Assembly (NCBI GenBank): GCA_035771165.1
Contig: JAWNZC010000368.1
Span: forward strand, 2,477,501 to 2,541,500
Source of the DNA: Paragorgia papillata
Lineage: Eukaryota; Cnidaria; Anthozoa; Scleralcyonacea; Coralliidae
Direction: 5' to 3'
DNA: 64,000 nucleotides
The notes under the pieces were generated by a model. That model was given only the letters and a program-made list of their open reading frames with translations. It did not search any database and was not told the origin of the DNA. The position numbers were made by a program, and so were the translations under genes. Positions 41,198 through 52,140 of the stretch are shown here, piece after piece (the first letter of the stretch is position 1; every line of letters begins with the position of its first letter).

Positions 41198-41489
41198 GTA
41201 CAACTTTAACAATAGTATGTCAAGAAATAATTTCAACGTCACCTGAAACGGCGTGTTGTACTTTATGTGGAAGTTAATAAAAAGACAATTATTCTGTTGG
41301 TTTAAGTATAGTTATATCTCGACTTCAATGCAAGGTCATTTTAGACCAAATTATTAGCAAATTATGCTATGAACCATTTTTCTGGATTTCATTAAACAAC
41401 GAAAACAAAAATTCAATCAAATCAATTAACGAGGATTTTACATAAATGTGGTCAAATTATTTTTGTTTTTCTTTCCGTACATAGATGGT

Positions 41490-41795
41490 GCCAGTCAAAC
41501 TGTTCTTTCTTTTTGTAAATGATAATTGGTGCTAGCCAAGTTGCTCTTTCTTCTCGTAAATGGATGGTGCTGGCCAAGTTGTTCTTTCTTCTCGTAAATG
41601 GATGGTGCCAGCCAAGTTCTTCTTTCTTCTCGTAAATGGATGGTGCCAGCCAAGTTGTTCTTTCTTCTCGAAAATGGATGCTGCCAGCCATGCAGTTCTT
41701 TCTTTCCGTAAATAATGGATGGTGCTATCCAAGTTGTTCTTCCTTGTCGTAAATAATGGATGGTGCTCGCCAAAGTGTTTTTTTCTTTTCGTTAC
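41490..41795. repeat. 38-bp minisatellite, about seven to eight units
   Basis: Units GTAAATGGATGGTGCCAGCC followed by AAGTTGTTCTTTCTTCTC recur with a 38-bp period (for example at 41556 and 41594), some carrying small insertions. Three overlapping minus-strand ORFs here are translations of the repeat. Confidence 0.92.
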
Positions 41796-41909
41796 TAATC
41801 TATTACAAAAGCTGAGAGTACTCTGAGACTGCATACCTCCGCCAGTGGGTTATCATAGGGAGTGTTTATAGGGTCGTAAGTCATCCTGTCCACCAGATCC
41901 ACGCATATA

Positions 41910-42443
41910 CAGGGGGTGGACAAAAAAAAGTGGCCATCATTAAAAATATGGTTAATGTGGAATAACTATTATTCGGGAAACAAATGTTAAAGTGATATAT
42001 TTTAGAATGCATGCGTCAATATCTGCTCAAATATGTTATCCAATTCTAATTTTGTTATTGGTTTAAAAAGTACATTAACTTTGAAAGCATGCCACGCTGT
42101 GAAGCTGTAGTGAGATCAAGTGAAGTGGCAAAAAAAATATCTAACTATTTTGCTGTTATAACACTTTCATAGTATACAAACTCCATTAATCATTTTGAAG
42201 ACCAATTGGAACAAGTCGAACTAAGATTCACTTCATTTGTTACAAGATTGAAAATCATTAAAAATTAATATATTTTTTAAATCAATGGATAAAATTAGAA
42301 TTTGATATCATATTTGAGCAGATCTTGACGCATGCTTTCTAGAAATATATAACTTTACATATTTTTCTCTACTCTAATAAAAGTTATACAAAGCACATTA
42401 CTCATACTTTCAATGATGGCCACTATTTTTTGTCCACCCCCTG
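41910..42443. mobile_element. Tc1/mariner-type MITE, 534 bp
   Basis: The ends CAGGGGGTGGACAAAAAAAA and the complementary TTTTTTGTCCACCCCCTG are inverted repeats, extended by GTGGCCATCATT / AATGATGGCCAC. A TA dinucleotide borders both ends (41908-41909, 42444-42445). Inner palindromic blocks such as ATGCATGCGTCAA / TTGACGCATGC also pair. No transposase. This is the standard signature of a mariner-mobilised element. Confidence 0.9.
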
Positions 42444-42562
42444 TATAAACATAACGCTTGGCTGCACTCGGTTCGACTTACAGTATTCAAAAGTAAATAA
42501 TTGCATGTCCTTAGGTCTATCATCGCTCTATTCTATAAACACTGGAACTATCAAGTTCATTG

Positions 42563-43498
42563 CAGTGAACTTTATATATACCTGGAAGGCTGACTCCAGT
42601 CAGTCGCTGCACGAAAAAAGCGAGGCAAAGTTTTCGACGTCAGTTTCAGGCTCCTACGCGGCCATTTGGGATGTCAGCTTCAGTTTTCCGTACGGCTTGA
42701 GACAGAACTCAGGAAAAGTAGAACTGTAGTGTTAACACAAGTTAGTTTAATACACCAAATCGTAGTTTCATTTAAGCCCACGTGCAAATTAGTTTCCTAT
42801 TCAATTTGGGGCCCAATGCAAATTACATCGTGTCTATTAAAGCATAACGGGAAGATAACATAGACCGGGACAGTGTTTTCGTGTTTTGAGTTCATTATTT
42901 TTAGACACAACGTTTAGGATTATTGTCAAGGATAATCGATAAGCAAAGTTTATTCTTATAGAATACCTAAACATTAAAAAGTTTCTGAAGTCAGAAATGT
43001 TATGTTTACTACGGGTGCTTCAGCCTCATGTTATAAATGAACTATACGTTTTATCCTGACTCAGATTGTATGCGCAGTTTAAACTCCGATTTCGTCCACA
43101 CTTCAAGCATTTCAAGAAGCTTTAAAGAAGGTAGTTTGAAGAAAACGAGTGCGAGACTTGACTAAATATAGTCCAAAAGTGTGATTTAAAAACGTCAGTT
43201 TAACAACATGAAACCGAACATGATACTTTACCCATTTGATGCGTGTTTTCGACAGTTTATTGTAGCTGGTAAGATACAGGCTTTATCCTATGCCGTGTAA
43301 AGCACTTGTTCTTTTTCGTATCTACTGTAAAAATAGAAATCCGTCTGTTTTTGTGACGGTTATTGGCTAAACAAAATTTTGCCGTATGTGGCCGCGTAGG
43401 GGCCTGGAACTGACTTGCAAAAATGACCCATATCCGCTATTTTTTTGCCTCACTTTTTGATTTACAGTCAGTCTTCCAGGTATATATAGAGTTCACTG
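42563..43498. mobile_element. hAT-type MITE of the CAGTGAACT family, copy 1
   Basis: Ends CAGTGAACTTTATATATACC and GGTATATATAGAGTTCACTG, flanked by 8-bp near-duplicates GTTCATTG (42555-42562) and CTTCATTG (43499-43506). The inside includes GTCAGTTTCAGGCTCC and its partner GGGGCCTGGAACTGAC. Non-coding. Confidence 0.87.
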
Positions 43499-43544
43499 CT
43501 TCATTGTTGTTTATTAATTTGCCTAGTTTGTAAATATCAAAGAT

Positions 43545-43779
43545 TTGCGTAATATAAGGATAAGGAGCGCAATGAAGCATTCTTTCATTTATTTCTTCTA
43601 CACGGAGACGCTTGCGAAAAAGTTTTATGAAATTATTTTTTGTTAAACTATAAAGTTCAAGCAGAATTTAATGATTGGTCTTCGATCTATGCCTAAACTT
43701 TTCGCAGCCTGGACGGACGGACGGGCGGACGGACGGACGGACGGACGGGCGGGCGGACGGACGGATGGGCGGGCGCACG

Positions 43780-43810
<31 letters not shown>

Positions 43811-43815
43811 AGAGA
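43545..43815 (+). repeat. ATGAGCGCAAT family copy with (GGAC)n/(CAGA)n tail
   Basis: It contains AAGGAGCGCAATGAAGCATT and TTCTACACGGAGACGCTTGC, then GATTGGTCTTCGATCTATGC and a tail of GGACG and CAGA units (43706-43812). It abuts a gypsy relic at 43820. Confidence 0.72.
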
Positions 43816-43819
43816 GTGG

Positions 43820-44100
43820 TAAGTGCTTAGTGGTAAGTTTTGTCAGTGGTTGAGAGATAGTAGCGTAATTAGGTATAAACCGTCGGTAATAATCGGTCAG
43901 CCTCAGAAAGCTGCGAACTTCTTTGACGCTACAAGGAGAGGGAACTTGTTGTACTGCTGTTACCATAGATGGATCGGGGGCGACTCTCTGCTGGCTAATA
44001 GAATGTCCTAGGTAAGTGACTTGGGGTGATGCGAATACGCACTTTAATTTTACGCGCAAATCGTGTTCCCTGAATCGAGTTAAGACGGTCCTAAGACGGA
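43820..44100 (-). pseudogene. Gypsy RT/connection fragment
   Basis: On the minus strand the frame reads TVLTRFREHDLRVKLKCVFA, then YLGHSISQQRVAPDPSMVTA and FLRLTDYYRRFIPNYATISQ, PLTKLT. This is the end of the gypsy RT palm, thumb and start of the connection domain. It belongs to a different lineage from the element at 3122, where the same region reads [15 protein letters not shown]. No LTR is seen; it is a truncated relic. Confidence 0.85.
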
Positions 44101-44159
44101 TTATTTTCACCACCCCAACGGGGCCACCGATCACGTGAGTGTAAACGATCCATTGTCCA

Positions 44160-44512
44160 GGTTTTTTCCCCTTTGTTTCGTTGTTGAGATATTTTAGTTT
44201 GTGTGATATGCGAATTAAACGTTTTGACGTCACACGTGCATAATGAGTTATCGAAAAAGTTATATATCTTTGCTATTATCAAATATAATAATCACTTGAA
44301 GATCCACATATTTAGTGTTCTGGACTTCTACATGCTTCATTCAAATTAATTTTGTTTGATAATAGAGAAGATATCTAACCTTTTCCGATAGCTCATGAAT
44401 TAACGACGTCAAAAGGTTTAATTTGCATATCAAACAAACTAAAATATCTCGACAACAAAGTAAGAAAACGAAAAACTGCGAAAGATGTTACTCTATAATT
44501 TTAAGTACTGTT
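44160..44512. mobile_element. MITE family A, copy 1
   Basis: Left CTTTGTTTCGTTGTTGAGAT and ATTTTAGTTTGTGTGATATG pair with right CATATCAAACAAACTAAAAT and ATCTCGACAACAAAG. GACGTCA near both shoulders and TTGATAATA blocks in the centre also pair. Copies of the same family lie at 59013 and 63790. Confidence 0.8.
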
Positions 44513-44519
44513 TAATAAA

Positions 44520-44600
44520 CGAGCAGGAGTGTTTTATCAGATATAAAGACACGAGGCGAAGCCGAGTGTTTTTATATCTGATAAAACACGAACTGCGAGT
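44520..44600. repeat. Hairpin repeat GTGTTTTATCAGATATAAA
   Basis: GTTTTATCAGATATAAAGAC pairs with TTTTATATCTGATAAAAC around an ACGAGGCGAAGCCGAGT loop. A half copy (TTTATCAGATATAAAACCAC) lies at 44722. Non-coding. Confidence 0.75.
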
Positions 44601-44835
44601 TTATTGAACGGCTTCAAAAACGAACCACTTGGTAAGTTCATTGGCGTAGTAAGTTTGAAAAAATAACCTTGTCTAAGCCGAGAAAATCAAAGCTAAAGTT
44701 TATGTAAATCAGGAGGTTTCTTTATCAGATATAAAACCACGGACATGGTACTGATTTCCTTTGTGTTTTCCTCATGAATTATTAATGAGTTTTTGAAGTG
44801 TTCTTTCAAATAATAAAAGTGCCGTATTTAACACT

Positions 44836-44932
44836 TTGAAGCCTGAAGACGAGTGTTTAGTATTTTATTCTGGCTAACACCAGACGATTTTATTCAGCAC
44901 AGGGAGAGGTCCAGGCCTCAAACTGTTAAAGG
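44836..44932 (+). repeat. Short MITE with hairpin core, copy 1
   Basis: Ends AACACTTTGAAGCC and GGCCTCAAACTGTTAA are inverted; the centre carries TATTTTATTCTGGCTAACAC then CAGACGATTTTATTC. About 100 bp. It abuts the MITE at 44935. Confidence 0.8.
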
Positions 44933-44934
44933 TG

Positions 44935-45238
44935 ATGTACAGTCCGTTCTGCGCATGTACGAAACTAATGTTTACATCTAAATTTACAAAAAAAATACTA
45001 ATACCTTATTCAAGATTGTAAGCTTTTCTTGGTTTCCATTCATTACTTGTACCCAAAACAAAACATTTTCAGGAGAAATAGAAGAAATCCGAGGAGATAT
45101 CCTCGCCGAATCGCTTGGTTTTCTGCCATGTTGTTCCTAACGGTTTACATTGAGCTGAGTACTTCATATAATTATCTACGAATGTCATGTTTTGGGGACC
45201 ATATTGCGGTCATGCGCAGAACGGACTGTACGCTTCTC
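44935..45238. mobile_element. MITE with ACAGTCCGTTCTGCGCATG ends
   Basis: ATGTACAGTCCGTTCTGCGC at the left matches the inverted GCGCAGAACGGACTGTACG at the right. It sits between two copies of the short hairpin-core MITE. A minus- and plus-strand ORF inside is not supported as a gene. Confidence 0.75.
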
Positions 45239-45239
45239 T

Positions 45240-45350
45240 TTAACACTTTGAAGCCAGACGACGAGAACGACGAGTCTTTAGTATTTTATTCTGGCGAACG
45301 CCAGACGATTTTATTCAGTACAGGAAGAGGTCCAGGCCTCAAAGTGTTGA
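45240..45350 (+). repeat. Short MITE with hairpin core, copy 2
   Basis: AACACTTTGAAGCCAGACGA to GGCCTCAAAGTGTT with the core TATTTTATTCTGGCGAACGC then CAGACGATTTTATTC. Confidence 0.8.
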
Positions 45351-45361
45351 TGCATTGTTAC

Positions 45362-45424
45362 AGACGGCGTATTTTTCATGAACTTAATTCTCATATTTTA
45401 TACAGCGCATGAAAAATACGCCGT
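45362..45424. repeat. Hairpin ACGGCGTATTTTTCATG
   Basis: ACGGCGTATTTTTCATG and CATGAAAAATACGCCGT are exact inverted copies separated by about 28 bp. Confidence 0.85.
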
Positions 45425-45717
45425 TTATCCTTAGCCTTAAGACTGGGCAATCCGTTAGAAAAAGCAATTCGGTATCGTGTATAACTGGCGAGCGTTATTT
45501 CATAATTCTTAAATAGAAACAATGCTATAGCGAACTGTTTGACAAAACCACAGCATGCATGCGAGTAAGGTCGGTTTAACTCAAAAGAAATTTGAATGCT
45601 CGAATGCCACCTTAAAGCAAATAAACGCTTTCCTAAAGCGATTAAGCAAACCTGGGTCTAAATTGGATCGATCGTAGTGAATGAAAGCTTTCTTAGTAAG
45701 GACAGCACTGATTCGAG

Positions 45718-45930
45718 TTTAACACGTTGAGGCGTGGACCTCTCCCTGTGCTGAATAAAATCGTCTGGCGTTAGCCAGAATAAAATACTAAAGACTCGTC
45801 TTCAGGCTTTAAAGGGTTAAGAGATAGGTTTTAAGACTTTGAGGCCTGGACCTCTCTGTGCTGAATAAGATCTGGCGATAGCCAGAATAAAATACTAAAG
45901 ACTCGTCGTCAGGCTCTAAAGTGTTAAATA
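45718..45930 (-). repeat. Short MITE with hairpin core, copies 3 and 4 (minus orientation)
   Basis: Two tandem copies, 45721-45821 and 45832-45927, each from AACAC/AAGACTTTGAGGCCTGGACC to GGCT(T/C)TAAAG(G/T)GTTAA with the core reading AAAATCGTCTGGCGTTAGCC then AGAATAAAATACT (a TC is lost in copy 4). Confidence 0.8.
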
Positions 45931-46309
45931 TAGACGTTTTGTTTGTTGGAGAAATTTCTAAAATATTTCAGACGGTTTTACAAAGAGCTAGGGCCTATTG
46001 TATTGCACATCAGGAGACGAATTAAAGATCTCGCCGATGTAATTGTTCTTTTTATGCTCTCTACTTACACAATAAGTTGTCTTGTGATACTGATAGATCA
46101 AATATTCTTCTTCTTTGTATGAGATACGAACTTATATCTTACAGCAGATTTAACAATCGTTATTGTTGAAAAAAAATCATCACTTTGATCGTGTTTCTGT
46201 CGGTATGGGCACAGTGCAAGTTTCATCTTAAAGCCAAATGTTTCACCGTTTTCAGAGATTCCAATCTGAAGTGGTAATTAAGGTAATGTAAGCGGTAAAT
46301 AATGTGTAT
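45931..46309. other. Intergenic, nothing recognised
   Basis: AT-rich sequence without ORFs, inverted ends or tandem repeats that I can support. Confidence 0.5.
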
Positions 46310-46540
46310 ATTGTTAGGAGGCTGTGAGTACACGGGTTAATTTAGTTAAACTTGGTTGATTCGTGTTATGAAACTTTTTCTTCGGCCAACAGCGATTTGA
46401 ACCAACGCTTAGGATTAGTTTGCAACTAAATTAAAGCAATTCTTGTTTGGAAATTTTAGTTTATGCCAATTACAAAACCACAGTACGATCCTAATTAGAC
46501 AAGTCTGCCAGCTTAACCCGTGTATTAGCTTCTTAATATT
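46310..46540. mobile_element. MITE-like inverted repeat, about 230 bp
   Basis: TAGGAGGCTGTGAGTACACG and GGTTAA at the left pair with TTAACCCGTGTATTAGCTTC and TTAA at the right. It lies just upstream of the tRNA-like array. No coding content. Confidence 0.6.
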
Positions 46541-46612
46541 AACATGGTAATATAATGTAACAGAGTTTGGTGGACGTTCGTCAAGCTCTATTACTCAGGA
46601 AATGTTTATGAG

Positions 46613-46685
46613 CTCAAGGTGCAGGGATCGAACTTGTAACCTTCTAATGGCCGGTTAGACCCTCTAATCATTGAGCCACTGAGAC
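46613..46685 (-). other. Degenerate tRNA-like sequence (GGC anticodon position)
   Basis: Minus strand: GTCTCAGTGGCTCAATGATT, AGAGGGTCTAACCGGCCATT, AGAAGGTTACAAGTTCGATC. The D arm, anticodon stem (TCTAA/TTAGA) and T loop are recognisable; the acceptor and T stems are mismatched. It is the most diverged copy of the array. Confidence 0.6.
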
Positions 46686-47618
46686 TCGGATGGAAGCTAA
46701 GATTGCAAATTCACAGTCATATGCGCTCCTAGCGTTCGCATATGAGATATATAGTTAAAGTGATATGATAAGTTGTACGTATACATGGAGTGCATGTGGT
46801 ACGTTTGCGAGTTTGATGTAATGTAACAGACGTTCGGTTGACTCGTCAAGCTCAATTACTCAGAAAAGATTTCTGAGCTCTAGACTGCAACACGTTCTAG
46901 ACGTTAGACTGTTAGACGTTCTAGCCATCGGATGGAGAGCTAAAGTTGCAAATTCATAGTCAGGGAGACATAGATGGTGTAACATAACATACGTTTCCTC
47001 AAGCTCAATTACTCAGAAGATATTTCTGAGCTCCAGACAGGTTGGAACCTGCAACCTTCTAATGACTGGTTAGACGTTCTAGTTGCAAATTCCTATAGTC
47101 AATGAGGCATAGCTGGCACAAGTTGTTAGCGGGGTGCCTCTCCTCGCTGAAGTTAAGCTCGGTCGAATGGTGTTAGTACTTGGATGCATGGTAATTGACT
47201 AACTTAGCTTCATGTGATTGTAAAGTTGTTCTCTTCTCTGTTCCTCGAGGGGTTTTCAACAGGTTTTTGAGTTTTCCTCCTAACGAAAAATCAACACCGT
47301 AGTTTCCCCAGTTAATTCTACGAACTGTACTTCTATCAAGGGGTGAGGGCCATTGAGTTATCAGTATCTAAATACCGCCATATGTTGTCACTCTCAATAG
47401 ATTCAATAGATAAAGTCGCTTTATATATGTATGTGCTTCCTAAGCGTAGCGTTTGCATATGAGATGTTGCTAAAGTGATCTGATAGAATATCATACGTAT
47501 AATGCATGTAGTGCATATGGTACGTTTGCGAGCTTCGTGTAATGTAACAGACGTTTGATAGATTCCTGATACGAAACTCTTTCTTCGGCAAACAGCGATT
47601 TGAATCAATCTTTTCTGA

Positions 47619-47690
47619 GCCCCAGACTGGGTTCGAACTTGCAACCTTCTAATGACCAGTTAGACGCTCTAACCATTGAGCTACTGAGGC
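47619..47690 (-). other. tRNA-Thr(GGT)-like sequence, copy 2
   Basis: Minus strand 72 nt: acceptor GCCTCAG pairs with CTGGGGC (one G-T), D stem GCTC/GAGC, anticodon stem TCTAA/TTAGA with loop CTGGTCA (GGT anticodon), T loop TTCGAAC. The T stem has mismatches. Boxes A and B are present. Eukaryotes normally read Thr ACC with AGT anticodon tRNAs, so this is more likely a tRNA-derived repeat than a working tRNA. Confidence 0.65.
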
Positions 47691-47728
47691 TCACATGGTA
47701 GATGTTCGTCAAGCTCAGTCATTTCTGA

Positions 47729-47800
47729 GCCTCAGATAGGGTTCGAACTTGCAACCTTCTAATGACCAGTTAGACGCTCTAATCATTGAGCTACTGAGGC
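47729..47800 (-). other. tRNA-Thr(GGT)-like sequence, copy 3
   Basis: Almost identical to the copy at 47619, 110 bp downstream in a tandem unit that includes CACATGGTAGATGTTCGTCA and AGCTCAGTCATTTCTGAGC. The acceptor stem is perfect (GCCTCAG/CTGAGGC). The T stem (GCAAG/CCTAT) is broken. A truncated further copy begins at 47839. Confidence 0.65.
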
Positions 47801-48066
47801 TCACATGGTAGATGTTCGTCAAGCTCAGTCATTTCTGAGCCCCAGACAGGGTTCGAACTTGCGAGTTCTTCATCTGAGCTTCAGTAGCTCAATGGTGTGT
47901 AAACGACGTTTTTCGACATTCACTGTCCAATCATGAACAAGAATTGTGTCACGTACACAAAATTTCATACGCCAGAATGACAATCGTATACAACAATTGT
48001 TTCATGTAGATAGGCCTTTAGGAAGCACATCTGACTATGAGTTTGCAACCTTAGCTCTCCGCGTGA

Positions 48067-48138
48067 GCCTCAGTAGCTCAATGGTTAGAGCGTCTAACTG
48101 GTCATGATAAGATTACAGGTTCGAACCCTATCTGAGGC
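48067..48138 (+). other. tRNA-Thr(GGT)-like sequence, inverted copy
   Basis: Plus strand 72 nt with perfect acceptor GCCTCAG/CTGAGGC, D arm GCTCAATGGTTAGAGC and a good T arm (ACAGG-TTCGAAC-CCTAT). The anticodon stem is spoiled (TCTAA/TGATA). It is head-to-head with the minus-strand copies. Confidence 0.65.
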
Positions 48139-48230
48139 TCAGAAACATTTTCTGAATAATTGAGCTTGACGAACATCTACCAAACGACTGTTACATTACA
48201 CCAAGCTCACAAACGTACTACATGTATTAA

Positions 48231-48631
48231 GGCCTGGCCAAACGCTTTCAACATCGCATTCAACATTGTTGAACGACGTTGAATAATGTTGAAAGCACGA
48301 GTGGCCAAATGAATTCAACATCGTTCAACATTCATGAATGACAATTAATTGAACGCGGGCTACCACAAACGCAGGAATCGACAATATCCCGCATGGTGCA
48401 TGTCTCTGTTCAACAAACTTGAATGAAATGTGGCCAAATGCGTTCAACACCTTTCAACATTTTGAGAACAATAGAAATGTTGAACGAAAATTTGAACATG
48501 TTCAAATTTCATTCAACACCATTCAACAACGTTCAACATCATTCAACAGGGGTGGCCAAACGCTTTCGACATGTTGAATTCAACAATGTTGAACGATGTT
48601 GAATGAAATGTTGAAAGCGTTTGGCCAGGCC
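48231..48631. mobile_element. 401-bp foldback MITE at a TTAA site
   Basis: The ends GGCCTGGCCAAACGCTTTCA and TGAAAGCGTTTGGCCAGGCC are exact inverted repeats, and TTAA lies on both sides (48227-48230, 48632-48635). The interior is rich in TTGAACGATGTTGAA-type short inverted units that repeat many times. TTAA duplications occur with piggyBac and Kolobok elements; I cannot choose between them. Confidence 0.87.
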
Positions 48632-48639
48632 TTAAACAT

Positions 48640-49440
48640 GTATAACTATAGTTTACCTTACGAAATGGTAATATTTCAAAATGTAAAAAAGTAAGAGTGC
48701 CCACGTTGGCAGTGTTTTAAAGAGAGCAGAATGAAAAGGTGGTATGTGCCAACATTTTTAGTAACAAAAAAGTAAAGCTGACGTTTCTAACGCAATCCTT
48801 TACATTTCACTCTGATGAAGGGCTCCGCTTGAAACGTCACTGTTTTTCGTTGCTAAAAATCTTTGCAGTTTATCACCTATTCACTTTGCAATATTTCAAG
48901 CTGTTCAGTCTTTTGTATTCCTCGACGTGACTTCAGAATTTCAAAAATTTGACAACTGTGCTTTAATTATTATCTTTACTTTATTGAAATCAAAGCACGG
49001 CTAACTCAGTATAGCTTGCATGCATACCTTCGTCAGCGGGTTATTAGGAACTTTACGAAGTACGACGGCAACTTCAACGACGTCGCCTAAACAAAATAAT
49101 TCTAGAGTTGCGAAACAAAGAGAATGTCTGAATAATTTTTCGCCCGTAGCGTAATCTGAACAGCGTCCTCGTTCTTCAATTTACCTCACGTTTATTACAT
49201 GAGCTTTTTTGGTAGGGCTATATATAGCCTATAGTAAGGGAGCTGGAATTTACCTCGCGTTGGCTTGTTTACTGACTTGTGCAACTTTCTCACGAAGCCC
49301 GAAATCATCGTTTTCGCAAACACGATTTGAATTTATAACAAACATGGATGAACAAACACAACTTGTAAAATAAAAACTGTTCACCAAAAAATATTAGTAA
49401 AGGCAAACTTTACCGTGTGTACTGAGCTTCGATTTGCCAT
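48640..49440. other. Intergenic, no gene seen
   Basis: A CTCTGATGAAGGGCTCCGCT-TGAAACGTCAC motif near 48809 resembles text common in cnidarian repeats. No ORF is supported. 49060-49110 holds a fragment (ACGGCAACTTCAACGACGTC) that is partly mirrored at 50035. Confidence 0.45.
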
Positions 49441-49444
49441 CCCT

Positions 49445-49630
49445 CGAGTGCGTTTACATGGGAAATTTCCAGCCCTCCTAGGCGAGATCCCGGGTTGTCA
49501 ATAGCGATATCTCACCTAGCAGGGCTGGTCCTCTTGTCATGTAAACGCAAACAAATTTTTACAAGGAATTACGCTGAGAGACGGGATCTCGGCAAAGAGG
49601 ACTAGCCCTAGTCCTCCATATAAACACCCC
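49445..49630. mobile_element. MITE-like element with GCGTTTACATGG ends
   Basis: GTGCGTTTACATGGGAAATT and CCAGCCCTCCTAGGCGAGAT recur inverted as ATCTCACCTAGCAGGGCTGG and CATGTAAACGC (49508-49550), and again as CTAGCCCTAGTCCTCCATAT with AAACAC at 49604-49628. Possibly two nested short elements. It abuts the Harbinger-type MITE at 49635. Confidence 0.6.
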
Positions 49631-49634
49631 CTTA

Positions 49635-50011
49635 CGGGTCGATTACATGGACCGCGGTTAACCGGGATGAAAATGTCCATGTAATTGTTTTCATCTCGGC
49701 AAACTGGGCTGAAGAACTGAAATAGAACATCAAAACGTTGTTCGTGTGTTTCGTGATCATAGTAAAGACTTAAATAAATTAATTAGTCTTCGTGAAGACG
49801 CTTACGTGGGTTAGCTAAAACTATAACAATCTTTTTATTAACGATGGGCTTACAAAATAAATAATAGACTAATTGGTGTAAAACTGAAGTAAAACTAACG
49901 TAACTTTGCCCTTATTTACTTGATAATTGCGAATTTCGGCCTGAAATCATCCACGTTAATTCAAAACTCATTCCGGTTTGCCGGGCTAGCCCGCTCCATG
50001 TAATCGCCCCC
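49635..50011. mobile_element. PIF/Harbinger-type MITE, copy 1 (377 bp)
   Basis: TTA borders both ends (49632-49634, 50012-50014). Ends CGGGTCGATTACATGGACCG and CTCCATGTAATCGCCCCC are inverted, with inner GGTTAACCGGG / CCGGGCTAGCCC. The interior contains GTTGTTCGTGTGTTTCGTGA and an imperfect hairpin ATTAGTCTTCGTGAAGAC; both recur in the copy at 61527. Confidence 0.82.
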
Positions 50012-50131
50012 TTATTAGAGCGTTTTCACGTCTTCAGGACGCCGTCAACGGCCAAAAAATGAGACCTGCTGCTTAAGACTGACTTCAATACTGACACCAC
50101 AACCATTTTAGCAGTACTGAGGCGTTATTAA

Positions 50132-50579
50132 AGGGGCAGTGTCACCATTTGCGCATCTTTTTCGCGCACATAGAAATAACTTCGGAAAATGTTGGAAAGA
50201 GCTCTAAATCGGACAAGAAACCAGAGAAATGAATCAAATGATATTTACCTTCTACGGTATTCCAATGAGAGCAGATGGGCTGCGAACTAGTGCGAAGTCG
50301 CTATCGCTACATGAACCATATCCAGCTACGATTTTAGCACTTTCCATCACTCAAATATAGTCAGCGATAAGTAAATACGTTTGTGCTGACTATTCCAGGC
50401 TTTCTGTGAACTATTTGATCCCTCGTATTTTCTCTTTCGGCCTGAATTATCGCGTCTTCCACCATACACTCCGCCAAGTGCGGCCGCCATCTTGGATCAA
50501 CAAACTTGAAAAACTACGGCAGTAGTTTTTCAAGTTGGCGCGTGATTATTGCGTGGGCTTTGCGAGTGACACTGCTCCT
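50132..50579. mobile_element. Kolobok-type MITE, 448 bp
   Basis: The ends AGGGGCAGTGTCAC and GTGACACTGCTCCT are inverted and TTAA lies on both sides (50128-50131, 50580-50583). A start of AGG plus a TTAA duplication fits Kolobok. An internal hairpin TTGAAAAACTACTGCCGTAG-like (50507-50545) is present. No transposase. Confidence 0.8.
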
Positions 50580-50810
50580 TTAAAGTCATTAAACTAGCTT
50601 CAAGTATCTAATATAATAGTGAGTCGTCATGACCTTTTTTAATACAAAAATTTATGTTGCTTTTTAACCGTTGTCGTCGTCCTACATCGTAAAGGCCCTA
50701 CTAATAGAGGATGTTAACCTGTTGCTGCCTAGGTTTGTCTGAGGGAAGTAAAATCGTTTGCCATTCGACAGAGTAAAAGAATAAAGATTAACGATAGAGG
50801 CCGTTTTTCG

Positions 50811-51476
50811 CCGGTGTCACAGCGGACTTGGACCCCCAGTAGATTTGGACCCCCCGGTCCAAATCTCCTAGTAGATTTGAACCGGGGGGTCCAAATCTAC
50901 TAGTAAATATGGACCCCGGTTGGCGGATTTGGACCCGTCTTTTTAAACATTTTTTATACCCAAAACAACCCAGAAAACGATGAATATGTTACATTCATTA
51001 ATTTCCATATCCAAAGCCAGTTATAAACCTCACATAGTCGAGCTTGTTGTGTTGCAATAGCGAATAAAAAACTTTGTTGGGCGACATTTTCATAGTTCGA
51101 AAATTTGGTTCGTTAACGTACATGCATCAAATAAAATTCTATTGCCCGTAACATTATCTAAATTCAAAAATCTTAACACTGTTATTAAACTGAGTAAGTA
51201 CTACAAAAAACTAGAAAGTTACCAAATGGAAAATATGTATACAACTACAAGGATAAATAAACATCGCTAAAAATGGAGAGCGTGGAGATCGCTTTTACTA
51301 ACTCTGGCAGTGGTTTCTATTTTACGGTTTGTGTTCTTTATCACTAATATAAAGTGACAAAAAAACTTCAGACTGTTCGCTGTTATGAATTTCGTTTATA
51401 TTGTGTTCACACTACATATATTTAACTTTTGGAGGGGTCCGAATTTAGGGGGGGTCCAAATTAACTGGGACACCGG
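50811..51476. mobile_element. DNA element with CCGGTGTC termini and repeated GGTCCAAAT arms
   Basis: CCGGTGTCACAG at the left and CTGGGACACCGG at the right are inverted. Near the left end GGACCCCCCGGTCCAAATCT is repeated in both orientations (CCGGGGGGTCCAAATCTACT), and GGGGGGGTCCAAATTAACTG lies at the right. No ORF and no confirmed target duplication. Confidence 0.7.
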
Positions 51477-51589
51477 CTCAGGCAGGTTAATAAGGAAACC
51501 GAGTCATTTTGCTAATCAGGCTAGTTTACCAGACCTACACATATGCATGTATGAATAATAAAGACTTATTATTATTAACCAAGTGCTAG

Positions 51590-51700
51590 GAGTGTACGGG
51601 AAAGAGGTTTTCGTACAGACCGAGCGACGAAGGAGCGAGCTTTGTGCGATAAAACCGAGGGCAAATACTTTCCCGTACAGAGCGAGCAAACGAGGTTAAT
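51590..51700. repeat. Short inverted repeat around GTACGGGAAAG
   Basis: GTGTACGGGAAAGAGG and CTTTCCCGTACAG are inverted around a CGAGCGACGAAGGAGCGAGC centre. Non-coding repeat. Confidence 0.55.
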
Positions 51701-51944
51701 AAGGAATTTATTATATGTCTATTGCTTGAATTGGTTCATTTTATTTTGTTTCGAGCGTTGTTTTCGTTTTCAGAGTATGCTGTTTACCTTACCTGTTAAC
51801 TTTTCCTCTTCTTGTTTACACAAGTTCGGCTTTTATTTGTCGTGTTTTTAGATAAACAACTTTAAAGAAAACCAGCAGTAATGTTCCAACACATTTTATT
51901 GTTCAGAATATTTGAATAAAGATACCCAGAAATTTTACCAGACA

Positions 51945-52140
<196 letters not shown>

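Noticed and set aside
41452..41834. Three overlapping ORFs with repeated Trp-Leu-Ala-Pro-Ser motifs
   Set aside because: Frames through a 38-bp minisatellite; no start context or unique sequence.
48805..48845. Possible hammerhead ribozyme core CTGATGA...GAAAC
   Set aside because: Stem II would have only three weak pairs and I cannot close stems I and III. Similar GATGAAG motifs at 12515 and 13535 lack the GAAA part.
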